Shown: positions 1-9,800, counted from the first letter of the stretch. The stretch: 64,000 nt of DNA from Tsukamurella ocularis (GCF_024807615.1 NZ_JANUCJ010000002.1:1054001-1118000); one strand, 5' to 3'. Notes: generated by a model not told the origin, from the letters alone. Translations and numbers: made by a program.

Positions 1-3000
1 GCCGATGTCGGTGGCGGTCACGTCCTCGAGGCGCGCGGTCGCGCGGTACGCGCCCGGCGTCGGGTTCGCGGCCAGCTCGATCGCGTGATCGAGGTGCACC
101 AGGTCGAGCATGCCCTCCACGACGGGGCGGCCCTCGGCGGTGGTGGCGGCGCCGACCACCGCGAAGGACGCGGGCCAGCACAGGCCGACGAAGGCGTCCG
201 GCACTGCCAGCTGCTCGTCGCCGTACAGCGCCGACAGGCCCACGGGAAGGCTGTCCGCCGTGATCGCCGCGTGGTCGGCGGCGTCCTCGGCGCGGAACTC
301 GAAGTCGATGGTCGCGGCGCCGTCGGCGACGGCGGGCAGGTCGCCCGCGGCGGCGAGGGCCACCAGCTTCGACATGGACTCGCTGGCCGCGCCGAGTTCG
401 ATGACGGGCACGCCGCCGTCGGCGCAGCTGTCCGGGACCTGGATCGGGATCACGAGGTCGGTGCCCGAGACCGGGATCTCCAGGACGACCGCGTTCGGGC
501 CGGTCACCCGCAACCGGGCGCCGGTGGCGGAGTGCAGGGCGGAGTCACCGTCGGCCTCGACGGTCCAGGTGCTGCCGGCGCCCAGGCGGGCGATGGGGCT
601 GTGCACGAGGCGGCCGGCCCACAGGATGTTCGTGGCGGCCAGGGCCCGCGCGAGCGGGACGGACTGAACGCCGGGCACGACGCGACGGCCGGCGACGGCC
701 TCCGCGACGACGCCCTCGCCGAGACGGCGGCGGACCAGCTCGGCCTCGAAGCGGTTGAGCAGGTCGCCGACGGGCTCGTCGACGCGGGTGATGCCCGCGA
801 CGGCCTCCGGGCCGGGGATGATGCACACCTCGTCGGCCGAGTAGCGCGGCGAGTGCGCCTGCCACAGCGAGTCGGAGCGCCACCAGCGGCGGACGTCCTT
901 GTCGACCACGGGCACGAAGTTCACCGGCTTGCCGGGAGTGCGGCACAGCGAGACGAAGAAGGGCACGTCGGCCGGGTGCAGGCGCGTGTCGGCCGCCTCC
1001 GGGTAGCGCTGCAGCAGTCGCTCGAGCGCGGCGTAGGCGTCGTCGGTGGCGGTGACGTCCGCGAAGCCGGTCTCGATGGGGCCGCGGTCCTCGGGCGCGA
1101 GGCGGGCCTCGGCGCGGTGCAGCATCGACAGGAAGCGGTCCTGGTGCGTGATGTCGAGCCAGCCGTAGTCGCCGAAGCGGCTCGCGTCGGCGGCGGCGAG
1201 CTGCTCGCGGGTGCCGACCGAGAGCTCGAGGTAGCGCTCGAGCCATTGCGCGTAGGTCATCGCGTCGGCGTCGCCGAAGTAGGGCTTGGCCGTACCGGCC
1301 ATTGCGGCGACGATCTCGTCGCGGCGCTCGGCCACGGCGTCGCCGTCACCGGCGACCTCGTCGAGCAGGCGGCCGCACGCGGAGGCCGTGTTGTCGATCT
1401 CGTGGATGTCGGCGCCCAGCTGGCTGCGTCCCGACGCCATGCCGCCGCCGGCATGTCCGGCGCCGATCCAGGCGGGGGTACCGGGGATCTCGGCGAGCAG
1501 CCGCTTGACGTCGTCCGACGTCGTGGCCTCGAGCGTGGCCATCGCGGCGGTGCCGACGAGGATGCCGTCGACGGGCATCGCGGGGGCTCCGTACTTGCGC
1601 GACCACTCGCCGGAGAGGTACTGGGCCGCGAGCTCGGGCGTGCCGATGCCGCCGCCGACCGCGAGGACGACGTTGTTGCGGTCGCGGAGCTCGGCGTAGG
1701 TCACGAGCAGCAGCTCGTCGAGGTCCTCCCAGGAGTGGTGGCCGCCGGCCTTGCCGCCCTCGACGTGCACGATCACGGGGAACTGCGGGACCTCGGCGGC
1801 GATGCGCGCCACCTGGCGGATCTGCTCGACGGTGCCCGGCTTGAAGGCGACGTGCCGCATGCCGGCGTCGGTGAGCTCCTCGACGAGCGCCGTGGCCTCC
1901 TCCAGCTCGGGGATGCCAGCGGTGATGATGACGCCGTCGAGCGGGGCGCCCGCGGCGCGGGCCTTCTGCACGATGCGCTTGCCGCCGAGCTGCAGCTTCC
2001 ACAGGTACGGGTCGAGGAAGAGCGAGTTGAACTGCGCAGCGCGGCCCGGCTCGAGGAGCGCGGTCAGCTTCTCGACGTTCTCGGCGAAGATCGGCTCGGT
2101 CACCTGGCCACCGCCGGCCAGCTCGGCCCAGTGGCCGGCGTTGGCGGCCGCGGCGACGATGCCGGGATCGACGGTGGTCGGGGTCATGCCCGCGAGCAGG
2201 ATGGGACTGCGCCCCGTGAGCTCGGTGAAGCGGGTGGACAGCACGGTGCGGCCGTCGGGCAGGGTCACCAGGCGCGGCGAGAACTCCGACCACGCCAGGG
2301 GGAGCTCCGGCACGCCGCCGGGCGAGAAGAGATTGCGGGCGCCGCGCAGCGTGGTGGCGGGCACGAGGCCGACGCCGCGGCCGCGCGCGGGGGCGGCGGA
2401 GAGCTTGGTGGCGATGTCCTCGGGGCCGAGGTCGATGAGCCAGCGCGCACCCTTGCCGATGGCGCCGTCGACCTCGTCGACCCAGTCCACGGACTCGACG
2501 AGGACGGCCGCGGCGAGGCGGGCAGCGGTGGCGGTGTCGAGGCCGCAGCGCTCGGCCCATTCCGCGACGAGGCCGACGCCGTCGGCGAGCGCGGGGTGGT
2601 GGAAGCCGATGTCGACCGCGACGTCCTCGAACTTCGGCGCGAAGGCGGCGCCGCCGGTGAGCTTCTCCTTGCGCTGCTCCTCCTCGGTCTCCGCGACGGA
2701 CTCGCAGAACTCACGGAAGCCGGCGAGCAGCTTCGGTGTGCCGGTGAGCACGAAGGAGTTGCGGTTGTTGCGCACCGCGAGCACGGGGCCACAGGCGTCG
2801 AAGGCGACGGTGGCGGTGAAGTCGGCGAGCAGTTTCTCGAGCTTGTCCCGGCGCACGCCGGTGACCGCCATCATCGGGGTGGCGCCGCCCAGTGCGACGA
2901 GGCCCTTGCGGCGGGCGACGACGCGGCCCGCGGCGCCGATGAGGCGCGCGATCGCGAGGAGGTCGCCCTCGTTGCCGCGCGAGGCGAAAGCGGAGACGGC

Positions 3001-3534
3001 GAGCAGGCCCTGCGAGTGGCCGATGGCGGCGACGGGCGGCACATCCCACGGGTCGAGGCCCTGGGCCTCGAGGCCGTACAGGGCGACGAGCTGCGCGAAC
3101 AGCACGCCGGGCACGGAGAAGACGGCACCGTCGACCTGCGGGGCGAGCAGCCGGCGCGCCGACGGGGCCGCAGCCGCCTGCGCCTGGTCCTCGTCCTCGT
3201 CGGTGGTCTCGGCCTCGGCGGCGGCGATCGAGGCGTCGCGCCAGCGCATCGGGTCGAAGGTCAGGGCCTGCGCGCGGAGCAGCTCAGCACGGACGGGTTC
3301 GAGCACACTGTCGGCGCGCGCGACGAAGCCGTCGAACAGGTCGCGGTACTCGGGATCGTCGGCCAGACCGGTCTGTTCCAGGAGCGAGACCAGACCGGGC
3401 AACCACGGGCCGCCCTGGCCGCCGAAGGTGAGCGCGTACTGCTCCCCCGCTGCCAACCTGTCCACCAGCGCGTCATTGCTCCGCGGTCCCTTGGCCGTGC
3501 GTGCATTGGCGGTGACGAAGTCGTCGACAGTCAT
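1..3534 (-). CDS. fas: Type I fatty acid synthase (FAS-I), N-terminal part, cut by window edge
   Basis: This is a multifunctional cytosolic synthase that makes acyl-CoAs for membrane lipids and as mycolate primers. The 1178 codons in the window start at an ATG with GAGGAG a few bases upstream and stay open to base 1. Residues about 1-400 look like the acyltransferase domain, with the GHSQG nucleophile motif near residue 173. Residues about 430-760 look like the FMN-dependent enoyl reductase, with AGMTPTTVDPG near 447 and the glycine-rich GGGIGTPE near 626. The rest leads towards the dehydratase. Mycobacterial FAS-I is about 3000 residues, so more than half lies outside. A 1197-codon ORF on the opposite strand is a high-GC shadow. 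Confidence 0.95.
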   Translation of the reverse strand, partial: MTVDDFVTANARTAKGPRSNDALVDRLAAGEQYALTFGGQGGPWLPGLVSLLEQTGLADDPEYRDLFDGFVARADSVLEPVRAELLRAQALTFDPMRWRDASIAAAEAETTDEDEDQAQAAAAPSARRLLAPQVDGAVFSVPGVLFAQLVALYGLEAQGLDPWDVPPVAAIGHSQGLLAVSAFASRGNEGDLLAIARLIGAAGRVVARRKGLVALGGATPMMAVTGVRRDKLEKLLADFTATVAFDACGPVLAVRNNRNSFVLTGTPKLLAGFREFCESVAETEEEQRKEKLTGGAAFAPKFEDVAVDIGFHHPALADGVGLVAEWAERCGLDTATAARLAAAVLVESVDWVDEVDGAIGKGARWLIDLGPEDIATKLSAAPARGRGVGLVPATTLRGARNLFSPGGVPELPLAWSEFSPRLVTLPDGRTVLSTRFTELTGRSPILLAGMTPTTVDPGIVAAAANAGHWAELAGGGQVTEPIFAENVEKLTALLEPGRAAQFNSLFLDPYLWKLQLGGKRIVQKARAAGAPLDGVIITAGIPELEEATALVEELTDAGMRHVAFKPGTVEQIRQVARIAAEVPQFPVIVHVEGGKAGGHHSWEDLDELLLVTYAELRDRNNVVLAVGGGIGTPELAAQYLSGEWSRKYGAPAMPVDGILVGTAAMATLEATTSDDVKRLLAEIPGTPAWIGAGHAGGGMASGRSQLGADIHEIDNTASACGRLLDEVAGDGDAVAERRDEIVAAMAGTAKPYFGDADAMTYAQWLERYLELSVGTREQLAAADASRFGDYGWLDITHQDRFLSMLHRAEARLAPEDRGPIETGFADVTATDDAYAALERLLQRYPEAADTRLHPADVPFFVSLCRTPGKPVNFVPVVDKDVRRWWRSDSLWQAHSPRYSADEVCIIPGPEAVAGITRVDEPVGDLLNRFEAELVRRRLGEGVVAEAVAGRRVVPGVQSVPLARALAATNILWAGRLVHSPIARLGAGSTWTVEADGDSALHSATGARLRVTGPNAVVLEIPVSGTDLVIPIQVPDSCADGGVPVIELGAASESMSKLVALAAAGDLPAVADGAATIDFEFRAEDAADHAAITADSLPVGLSALYGDEQLAVPDAFVGLCWPASFAVVGAATTAEGRPVVEGMLDLVHLDHAIELAANPTPGAYRATARLEDVTATDIG

Positions 3535-3603
3535 GAATCTCCTCGGATCAGCTCGCTGCGCGCCGCCATGACGGCGCGTCCGCGGCAGGCCCGCGGAAAA
3601 CCC

Positions 3604-3620
3604 GTGTTCCATGAGAACAC
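3604..3620. promoter_or_regulatory. Inverted repeat 1 upstream of fas
   Basis: GTGTTC-N5-GAACAC is a perfect 6-bp inverted repeat about 70-86 bp upstream of the fas start codon. It suits binding of a dimeric regulator. In M. tuberculosis, FasR binds inverted repeats upstream of fas; that this site is bound by such a protein is inference. Confidence 0.5.
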
Positions 3621-3623
3621 AGG

Positions 3624-3649
3624 ATTCGCACTACCTCTGACGTGCGAAT
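3624..3649. promoter_or_regulatory. Inverted repeat 2 upstream of fas
   Basis: ATTCGCAC-N10-GTGCGAAT is a perfect 8-bp inverted repeat lying 3 bp beyond repeat 1. The spacing between half-sites is close to two helical turns. It is probably an operator for the fas promoter. Confidence 0.5.
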
Positions 3650-3660
3650 ATGTAACCGGT

Positions 3661-3670
3661 CGGTATACCG
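3661..3670. promoter_or_regulatory. Inverted repeat 3, 10-bp palindrome
   Basis: CGGTATACCG is a perfect 10-bp palindrome in the middle of the fas/sirtuin gap, about 130 bp from the fas start. It may belong to the same operator group as repeats 1 and 2. Confidence 0.4.
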
Positions 3671-3690
3671 GCGAGTAGCTAGGAGATATC

Positions 3691-3730
3691 GATTCACGGG
3701 TGTATCCGGTTGCCGATACACCCATGAATC
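3691..3730. promoter_or_regulatory. Long inverted repeat 4 (16-bp arms)
   Basis: Arms at 3691-3706 and 3715-3730 match at 15 of 16 positions around an 8-bp centre. It lies between two divergent genes, so it cannot end either of them. An operator or a structured upstream element is more likely than a terminator. Confidence 0.5.
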
Positions 3731-3749
3731 CACGCAGGTCCACCACCAC

Positions 3750-3763
3750 GTGACCACCATCAC
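3750..3763. promoter_or_regulatory. Possible Crp/GlxR-type site
   Basis: GTGA-CCACCA-TCAC matches the core of actinobacterial Crp/GlxR sites (GTGA-N6-TCAC). It lies about 80-93 bp upstream of the sirtuin start. The same 14 bases recur in the hyi promoter at 32059-32072. A single match in a GC-rich genome could be chance. Confidence 0.3.
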
Positions 3764-3830
3764 CGATGTTTCCCGCGAGTAGCAGTTGTTATCGAATCGT
3801 TACCTGTCCCGTCGCCCGGTCGACGGTCGG

Positions 3831-3836
3831 TAGTCT
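3831..3836 (+). promoter_or_regulatory. -10 box for the sirtuin gene (leaderless)
   Basis: TAGTCT stands 6 nt before the ATG at 3843, and no ribosome binding site is visible. This suggests that transcription begins at the start codon. Confidence 0.5.
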
Positions 3837-3842
3837 GTGCCG

Positions 3843-4661
3843 ATGCAGCCCGGAATGCACCCTTCCGACCGCCCCGCCGCAATCCCCGTCCCCGCCGCCG
3901 TGGCGGAGCTGGTGCGTTCCGCCGAGTCCATCGCGGTCCTCACCGGCGCGGGAATGAGCCGCGAATCCGGCATCGCCACCTTCCGGGAGGCACAGACGGG
4001 GCTCTGGGAGCAGTACGACCCGGAGGCGATCGCCTCCGTCGAGGGCTGGAGCCGCGACAACGCGCTGGTCTGGGGCTGGTACCAGTGGCGCGCGCACGTC
4101 GCGCGTCAGGCGGATCCGAACGACGGCCACATCGCCCTCGCCGAGCTGGCCTCACACCGCACCATCTCGATCGTCACCCAGAACGTCGACGACCTGCACG
4201 AGCGGGCCGGCTCGCGTGTCATCTCGCACCTGCACGGCAGCCTGTTCGCGCCGCGCTGCGAGCACTGCGGCACCCCCTACCTCGGGTCGGACGCCTTCCT
4301 CCCCGACGACGCCGACGTCGCGCCGACGCTGCGCGCCACGCCGCCCACCTGCATGCACTGCCTGTCGCTGGTGCGGCCCGGGATCGTCTGGTTCGGCGAG
4401 CCACTGCCGATGGACGCGTGGAGCCGCGCCGAGGCCGCGGTGGTCGTGGCCGACGTGGTTCTGGTCATCGGCACGTCGGGCATCGTCTATCCCGCGGCGC
4501 GGCTACCAGAGACGGCGCTCGCAGCCGGGATCCCCGTCATCGAGATCAACCCGGAGGCCACACCGCTCAGCGAGGCCGCGTCGTACCACTGGCGGGGTAC
4601 CGCGGCCACGACGCTCCCAGCTCTCGTCGCGACGATCAACGCGGGCGCGGCCCACCCGTAG
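3843..4661 (+). CDS. NAD-dependent protein deacylase, Sir2 family
   Basis: This enzyme removes acyl groups from lysines using NAD+ and works in the cytosol. The 272-residue product has the family motifs in order: GAGMSRESGIATFR for NAD binding, TQNVDDLH, HLHGS with the catalytic His, and two Cys pairs (CEHC and CMHC) for structural zinc, then WFGE. A GTG at 3837 is in frame, but the ATG at 3843 fits a leaderless start 6 nt after TAGTCT. The 3' end overlaps the convergent WXG/PPE-like gene by 26 bp. Sirtuins that act on acyl-CoA synthetases are known in actinobacteria; its substrate here is unknown. Confidence 0.93.
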   Translation: MQPGMHPSDRPAAIPVPAAVAELVRSAESIAVLTGAGMSRESGIATFREAQTGLWEQYDPEAIASVEGWSRDNALVWGWYQWRAHVARQADPNDGHIALAELASHRTISIVTQNVDDLHERAGSRVISHLHGSLFAPRCEHCGTPYLGSDAFLPDDADVAPTLRATPPTCMHCLSLVRPGIVWFGEPLPMDAWSRAEAAVVVADVVLVIGTSGIVYPAARLPETALAAGIPVIEINPEATPLSEAASYHWRGTAATTLPALVATINAGAAHP

Positions 4662-5922
4662 CGGGCGGCGCCGCCGAAGTCGCGGGCGGGCGCGGGGCGT
4701 CAGGCGGACCGTCGGACTTCCACTGGCCGATCACGCCTGGGCCGACGAGCGGCATCCCGCCGACGAGTTCCTCCCCGTTGCTCCGGTCGATGAGGTAGGC
4801 GGGCGCGCGGTGGCGGCCGTCGCCCTGGCCGCGCTGCGCGCCCGCGCCGGCCGCCGGCATGCCGTAGGGGCCCGTCGAGGGCCGCGCGCCCGTGGTGGTC
4901 GCTCCCGTTCCGACCTGCGGCGCCGCGGATCGCGCGATCGCGGCGTCCTGCCGCAGGCCGAGCGGCGAGGCGGTGCGCCCGACGTCGCCGCGGCCGCCGA
5001 TCCTCGACAGCCCCGCGCCGGTCCGGGCCGCCGACGTGACGGGGACGCCGGTGGACGGCGAGAGCAGCGACGTCTGTGTCGCGGTGTCATCGAGCGGATC
5101 GTAGGTCGGGTCGTCCGGCGTCGGGTCGGTGCCGCTCCCGGGCCCCTCGCCCGCGCCGGTGTCGCCGGTGCCGGTGCCGGTGCCAGCTCCCGTACCGCTA
5201 CCCGGGCCGGCCCCGGTTCCCGTACCGGCGCCGACCTCGTCGGCGGCGGTGTCCGTGCCCGTCGCCGCGGTGTCGACGGTATCCGACCCGGTCACCGCCG
5301 GGTCGGTCCCGTTGCCCGTGTCCGACGTCCCGCCACCCGTGCCGGCGCCGTCGGTCGGGGACACCGATCCCGGGTCCGTCTGCGTCCCGGTGACGGCGGC
5401 GTTGTTCTTGGTCGCCGCCGGCCCGACGTGACGGAAGTCGGTGCGGCCGCGGCTCTCCCCCAACGGCAGGGTGGACGCGGACGTCTGGACCGGCGCGGAG
5501 TAGGTGCTACGAACGCCCTCCGCCACCTCGTTCCGATAGCCGGAGTCCGACCACGCCCCGTCGGTGGAGGGCGGATCGGGCAGGTCGCTGAACTGCTCGG
5601 TCGTGGTCGTCGCCGTGTCGGACAGATCCTCGACGTCACCCACCAGCCGGCGCAGCGCGACCGCGTTCGTGTACGCGCGGTCGGTGTACTGGCCGATCTC
5701 GACGTACGACTGGTCCTTGGCCTCGCCGCGCCAGCGGGCGCTCAGCAGGCCGGCGTCGCGCTGCAGCTCCGCCAGACTGTCCGCGTGGGAGTTCCCCGCG
5801 CTGCCGATCGCCCGCGCATCCGCCGCGACGCCCGAGCCGGAGAGCCCGCGCGCGAAGTGTCGAATCTCGGAGACCGACATCTCCTCCCACGCGGTCTGCC
5901 CGATGCCCTGGAAATCCGTCAC
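4636..5922 (-). CDS. WXG100/PPE-like putative ESX (type VII) secreted protein
   Basis: The product is about 428 residues. The N-terminal 100 residues are predicted helical, with a WRG (W-x-G) turn at residue 64 as in WXG100/PPE proteins. The middle (about 140-300) is a low-complexity Gly/Thr/Ser/Pro linker. The last 50 residues contain ELVGGMPLVGPGVIGQ, which resembles the C-terminal block of ESX-associated proteins in related genera. No signal peptide or clear YxxxD/E tail was found. The GTG at 5922 is chosen because the frame upstream runs into the divergent gene; an ATG at 5880 is an alternative. No ESX machinery gene is nearby. The family link is inferred. Confidence 0.6.
   Translation of the reverse strand: MTDFQGIGQTAWEEMSVSEIRHFARGLSGSGVAADARAIGSAGNSHADSLAELQRDAGLLSARWRGEAKDQSYVEIGQYTDRAYTNAVALRRLVGDVEDLSDTATTTTEQFSDLPDPPSTDGAWSDSGYRNEVAEGVRSTYSAPVQTSASTLPLGESRGRTDFRHVGPAATKNNAAVTGTQTDPGSVSPTDGAGTGGGTSDTGNGTDPAVTGSDTVDTAATGTDTAADEVGAGTGTGAGPGSGTGAGTGTGTGDTGAGEGPGSGTDPTPDDPTYDPLDDTATQTSLLSPSTGVPVTSAARTGAGLSRIGGRGDVGRTASPLGLRQDAAIARSAAPQVGTGATTTGARPSTGPYGMPAAGAGAQRGQGDGRHRAPAYLIDRSNGEELVGGMPLVGPGVIGQWKSDGPPDAPRPPATSAAPPATGGPRPR
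5164..5184. repeat. Hexanucleotide microsatellite (GCCGGT)n
   Basis: About 3.5 copies of GCCGGT lie inside the Gly/Thr-rich linker of the WXG/PPE-like gene. The 6-bp unit keeps the frame, so copy-number changes would only alter linker length. Confidence 0.5.
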
Positions 5923-5929
5923 ATCAATT

Positions 5930-5948
5930 GGACGCACCAGGTGCGCCC
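5930..5948. promoter_or_regulatory. Near-perfect palindrome between divergent genes
   Basis: GGACGCACC-A-GGTGCGCCC has 9-bp arms that pair at 8 of 9 positions. It lies next to the expected -35 region of the AroE-like gene and just upstream of the WXG/PPE-like start. It is a candidate operator for one or both. Confidence 0.4.
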
Positions 5949-5969
5949 GCGGTTCCCGATCGGCCGGAT

Positions 5970-5975
5970 TAGGGT
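5970..5975 (+). promoter_or_regulatory. -10 box for the AroE-like gene (leaderless)
   Basis: TAGGGT lies 7 nt before the GTG at 5983, with no Shine-Dalgarno sequence. This suggests leaderless transcription. Confidence 0.45.
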
Positions 5976-5982
5976 GAACGGG

Positions 5983-6807
5983 GTGAACGACTCGATCGCC
6001 ATGCCCGACCGCGACACCGTGCTGTGCATGTCGCTCTCCGGCCGCCCCAGCAGCATCGGCACCCGGTTCCACAACTACCTCTACCGCGAGCTCGGCCTCA
6101 ACTACCTCTACAAGGCCTTCACCACCACGGACCTCCCCGCGGCCATCGGTGGCGTGCGGGCGCTCGGCGTGCGGGGATGTGCGATCTCGATGCCGTTCAA
6201 GGAGGCCGTGATCGAGCTCATCGACGTGATGGAGCCGTCGGCGAGCGCCATCGACTCGGTGAATACGATCGTCAACGAAGACGGCGTACTGCACGCGCAC
6301 AACACCGACTATGCGGCGGTCGCCTCGCTGCTGGCCTCGCACGGCGTCGACCCGACGCTGCCCGTCGCGGTTCGCGGCTCGGGCGGCATGGCGAAGGCGG
6401 TGGTCGCGGCCCTGCGCGATCACGGCTGCGCCGACGTGACCGTCGTGGCCCGCAACGCGGGCGCCGGTTCCGCGCTCGCGGGCCTATACGGCTTCCGCCA
6501 TGCGACCGAGGCACCCGACGGTGCGCGGGTCCTCGTCAACGCGACGCCCGTCGGCATGGCTGGCGGTCCGGCGGCGGAGGATCTCTCCTTCCCGGTGGCG
6601 CTCGTCGCGGCGGCGGACACCGTCTTCGACGTGGTGGCGATGCCGCCCGAGACGCCGCTGGTGCGGGCCGGTCGTGCCGCGGGCGCGACGGTCATCACGG
6701 GCGCGGAGGTCATCGCCCTGCAGGCTGCGGAGCAGTTCGTGCTCTACACGGGCGTCCGCCCCGACCCCGAGCTGGTCCGGGTGGCGTCGGAGTTCTCGCG
6801 CTCCTGA
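5983..6807 (+). CDS. Shikimate dehydrogenase-like protein (AroE paralogue)
   Basis: The 274-residue product has the AroE fold order. The substrate-binding segment SLSGRPSSIG is followed by FHNYLY. SMPFKEA carries the likely catalytic Lys and HNTDYAA the partner Asp. RGSGGMAKAV is the nucleotide-binding loop and NATPVGM follows it. True AroE has SxS near the N terminus; here RPSSIG replaces it, so the natural substrate may not be shikimate. No aromatic-pathway gene is adjacent. The GTG at 5983 fits the leaderless pattern; the ATG at 6001 is the alternative. Confidence 0.8.
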   Translation: MNDSIAMPDRDTVLCMSLSGRPSSIGTRFHNYLYRELGLNYLYKAFTTTDLPAAIGGVRALGVRGCAISMPFKEAVIELIDVMEPSASAIDSVNTIVNEDGVLHAHNTDYAAVASLLASHGVDPTLPVAVRGSGGMAKAVVAALRDHGCADVTVVARNAGAGSALAGLYGFRHATEAPDGARVLVNATPVGMAGGPAAEDLSFPVALVAAADTVFDVVAMPPETPLVRAGRAAGATVITGAEVIALQAAEQFVLYTGVRPDPELVRVASEFSRS

Positions 6808-6812
6808 TCCGG

Positions 6813-6851
6813 ATCGATACGGAGTAGGCCCTCGGCCTACTCCGTATCGAT
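6813..6851. terminator. Bidirectional hairpin terminator
   Basis: There is a perfect 18-bp stem (6813-6830 with 6834-6851) and a 3-nt loop between convergent genes. The right arm includes the last codons and stop of the helicase-nuclease gene. There is no clear U-tract, which is common in high-GC actinobacteria. Confidence 0.8.
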
Positions 6852-9800
6852 GTCGAGCCCGACGGGCTCCCACAGCTCGACGGAGCCGTCGGCGGCGCGC
6901 TCGCCGACGGTGAGCGCGCGCTGCAGCGTCAGCGGGCGGACGCCCCGCCGGTCCAGTGCCTGCACCACAACGGCCATCGCCGCGTCCGCGTCGGTAGCGA
7001 AGACGGACTCGCGGATGCGGACGAACTCCCACCCGCACCGTCGGAGCTCGCGCTCGCGCTCGATGTCGGACCGGGCCTGCTCGGGTGTCGAGGCGAAGTC
7101 GGCGCTGTCGCACTCGACCGCGAGCCGGCCCTGCTCGCCCGTCACCACGAGATCGATGGAGCGGTTGTTCACCACGACCTTCGGGTTGACGTGGTAGCCC
7201 ATGTCACGCAGCCGCACGAAGACCTGCTGCTCGAAGAGGTTGTCGAAAGGCTCGACGCGACGATCGGTCGGCACGTCGGGCGGCATCGGCTGCGCTACTT
7301 CGACGTCCGCGCGGGTGACGTAGCGCAGCAGCGAGGCGCGCAGGTCGTTCGCCTTGAGGTCCTCTTCATCGACGGAGGTGAACAGCCACAGCTGGTCGCG
7401 GGCGCGCGACGCGGCGACGTTGAACCGGCGTTGGAAGTCACGGCCGGTCAGCGCGCGGAATCGGTAGTCCGGCGCGACGACCATCGACAACAGCACGACA
7501 TCGCGCTCGTCGCCCTGGAAGTCGGGCGGCGTACCCACCCGCAGCCGGCGGGCATCCCACTCGTCCGGGTCGATGCTCTCGCGCAGCCGCCGGTACAGCT
7601 CGTCGACCTGCCCCTGGCCCTGCAGCGCGATGACGCCGAAAGTGCGGCCGGCGTAGAGCGGATCGGCGAAGCACCGCGCCAGCTGGTCGACGATGGCCTG
7701 AGCCTCCGTCGGGTTACTGATCCGCGCGCCCTCGCCGGCGACCTTCGCCTTCGGCACGTGCGTGACGCGCAGCGGGACGGGGCGATCAGCGCCGTAATGC
7801 CGCACCGGGATCAACGGGGCATCGCTGTAGAACTGCCGCGAGCTGAAGTCGATGATCTCCGGCATGCACCGGAAGTGCTCGCGGAGCCGCACAGTGTGCC
7901 CGAACCGCGTCCGCAGCAGGGTGAACAGGCTGGACCGCGGGGTCAGCGAGTCGCGTAGATACGGCGGGATGTCGGGCAGCTGGGCGTCCAGCCGGGCGAA
8001 GACGTCGTCAAGGCTGACGCCGGTGAAAGCCGAGGGCGCGCATTGGTTCTCGTCGCCCACCACGATCACGCGCGGTGCAAGCCACAGCAGGAAGGAGCTG
8101 GTGATGTCGGCCTGGCTGGCCTCGTCCACGATCACCACGTCGAAGGCGTTGCGCTCCGGGGAGATCGACGCGACGACCTGTGAGATCGGCATGATCCACG
8201 CGGGAACTGCGGACTGCGCCTGGCGCATCGCCTCACGCGCCGCGATGCGGAAGCGCTCGGCGTGCCGGCCCGAGCCGCGCCCGATCGAGGAGACGTGGTC
8301 CCGGTACGCGTGCAGCGCCTGGATCTCGTCGAAAGTCATGCGGCGCAGGCACTGCCGCCACGCACTCGCCGTCGCGATCCGCGTGGTGTAGTGCGCCACA
8401 TCCTGCTCCGCAGCCTGCAGGTCGGCCTCGAGCTGGGCGTCGTCGCCGGGGTGCACGCGCGACGCTGCCCAGGTGACCGCGCGGCGCCACGACCAGGCCG
8501 CGGCCAGCTCGGGCACCCGGACGTCCCATACCGGATCGTCGGCGGTGCGGGCCACGAGGTCGAACAGGGCGGGCGCCTTAGTCCGCAGACGCAGCGCGAG
8601 AAGGTCCAGCGCGCCGCGGTCGTCGCGCTCGGCGCGGGCGGCGTCCCAGGCGCGGCGGGCGTCGCGGATCGCGGCGTATTTGTAGCCGCGCAGGGCGGCG
8701 ACCATCGCGTCACCCTCGGGCGACGGGCCCCGCTCGACCATCTCCTGCACCTGCACCCGGATGGCGTCGAGCCGGCTGTGCGCGTCGCGCGCACCGACGG
8801 CTGCCGAGATCGCGATCACCTGGCGCGCAGTCTGATCCGTCTCGGCGAGGTCCTTGGGCCGCGGTGCATGCTCGGAGAGCGCTTGCATTGCCTCCACCAA
8901 GCGGTCCCGTTCGGCGACCAGGCGCACGACGGTCCGCGCCCGCAGCAACTGGTCGGCGGCCTGGCTCAGCCGCTCGCTGCGACCCCGGGTGGCGGTGCGC
9001 CCCGACGGGTCGGTCGAGGGTGCCTCGAGCCCGAGCGCGCGCAAGACGTCGCCCACGCGGCCGATCACGTCCTCGACCTTGAGATGCTGTGCGGCGGCCC
9101 GTAGATGCGCCTTGTCCGCCCCGTCGACACCGTCGACGACGATGCCGAGACCGGTGGCCTCGAACTGCTTCTGCTCGGGCTTGCGGAACCGCTTACGCGG
9201 CTCGTTGCCCAGCGAGAGGTGGCGCGCGTAGCCGTCGATCGCGGCGCGATCGTTGGCGTCCGGGGTGTCACTGAGCTGGACGACAGCGCCGTCGAGCTCG
9301 CCGTCGGCGGTGCGGGCCGTGGCGATCTGCTCCTCCAGGCCGCCCAGCCGCGCGGCGAGGTGCGCACGGTCGCCGATCAGCATGTCCTCGGCCAGCAGCT
9401 GCGCGGACGGCGGATAGCGCCGCACCCGCCCCACGAGCTCGTTGATCACATCGGCGCGGGCCCGGATCACGGCCAGCCGGTCGGCGTCGACACCGCCGAG
9501 GACGTGCGTCAGCGCGCCGCTGTCGGCGCCCGCCAGAGGGGAGTCGGCGAGGGTGGCGCACAGCGCCTCGAGCTCGTCGGCGTCGGGGACCTCGGAGAGG
9601 TCCGGCAGGTTGTGTGCGAGGCGACGCGAGAAGTTCTCATCGTTGCGCCGCAGCAGCCCGACGAGGCGGTCGAACTCGCGAGTGTCGAGCGGGGGCACCG
9701 CACCGTCGACAGGACCCGGCAGCCAGGAGTACTTGTCGGCGTCCCGCCGGACCTGGGCGACGATCTCTGCGGGCTTGCCGGAGTACGCCGACGCCAGCCA

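Noticed and set aside
85-3678. 1197-codon ORF antisense to fas
   Set aside because: It lies wholly opposite a recognised FAS-I reading frame, has low-complexity Gly/Ala/Arg/Asp composition and no motifs. It is a shadow of GC3 bias.
5100-5330. Tandem repeat array as a mobile or satellite element
   Set aside because: The repeats are in frame and code for a Gly/Thr linker; only the short GCCGGT tract is a real repeat.
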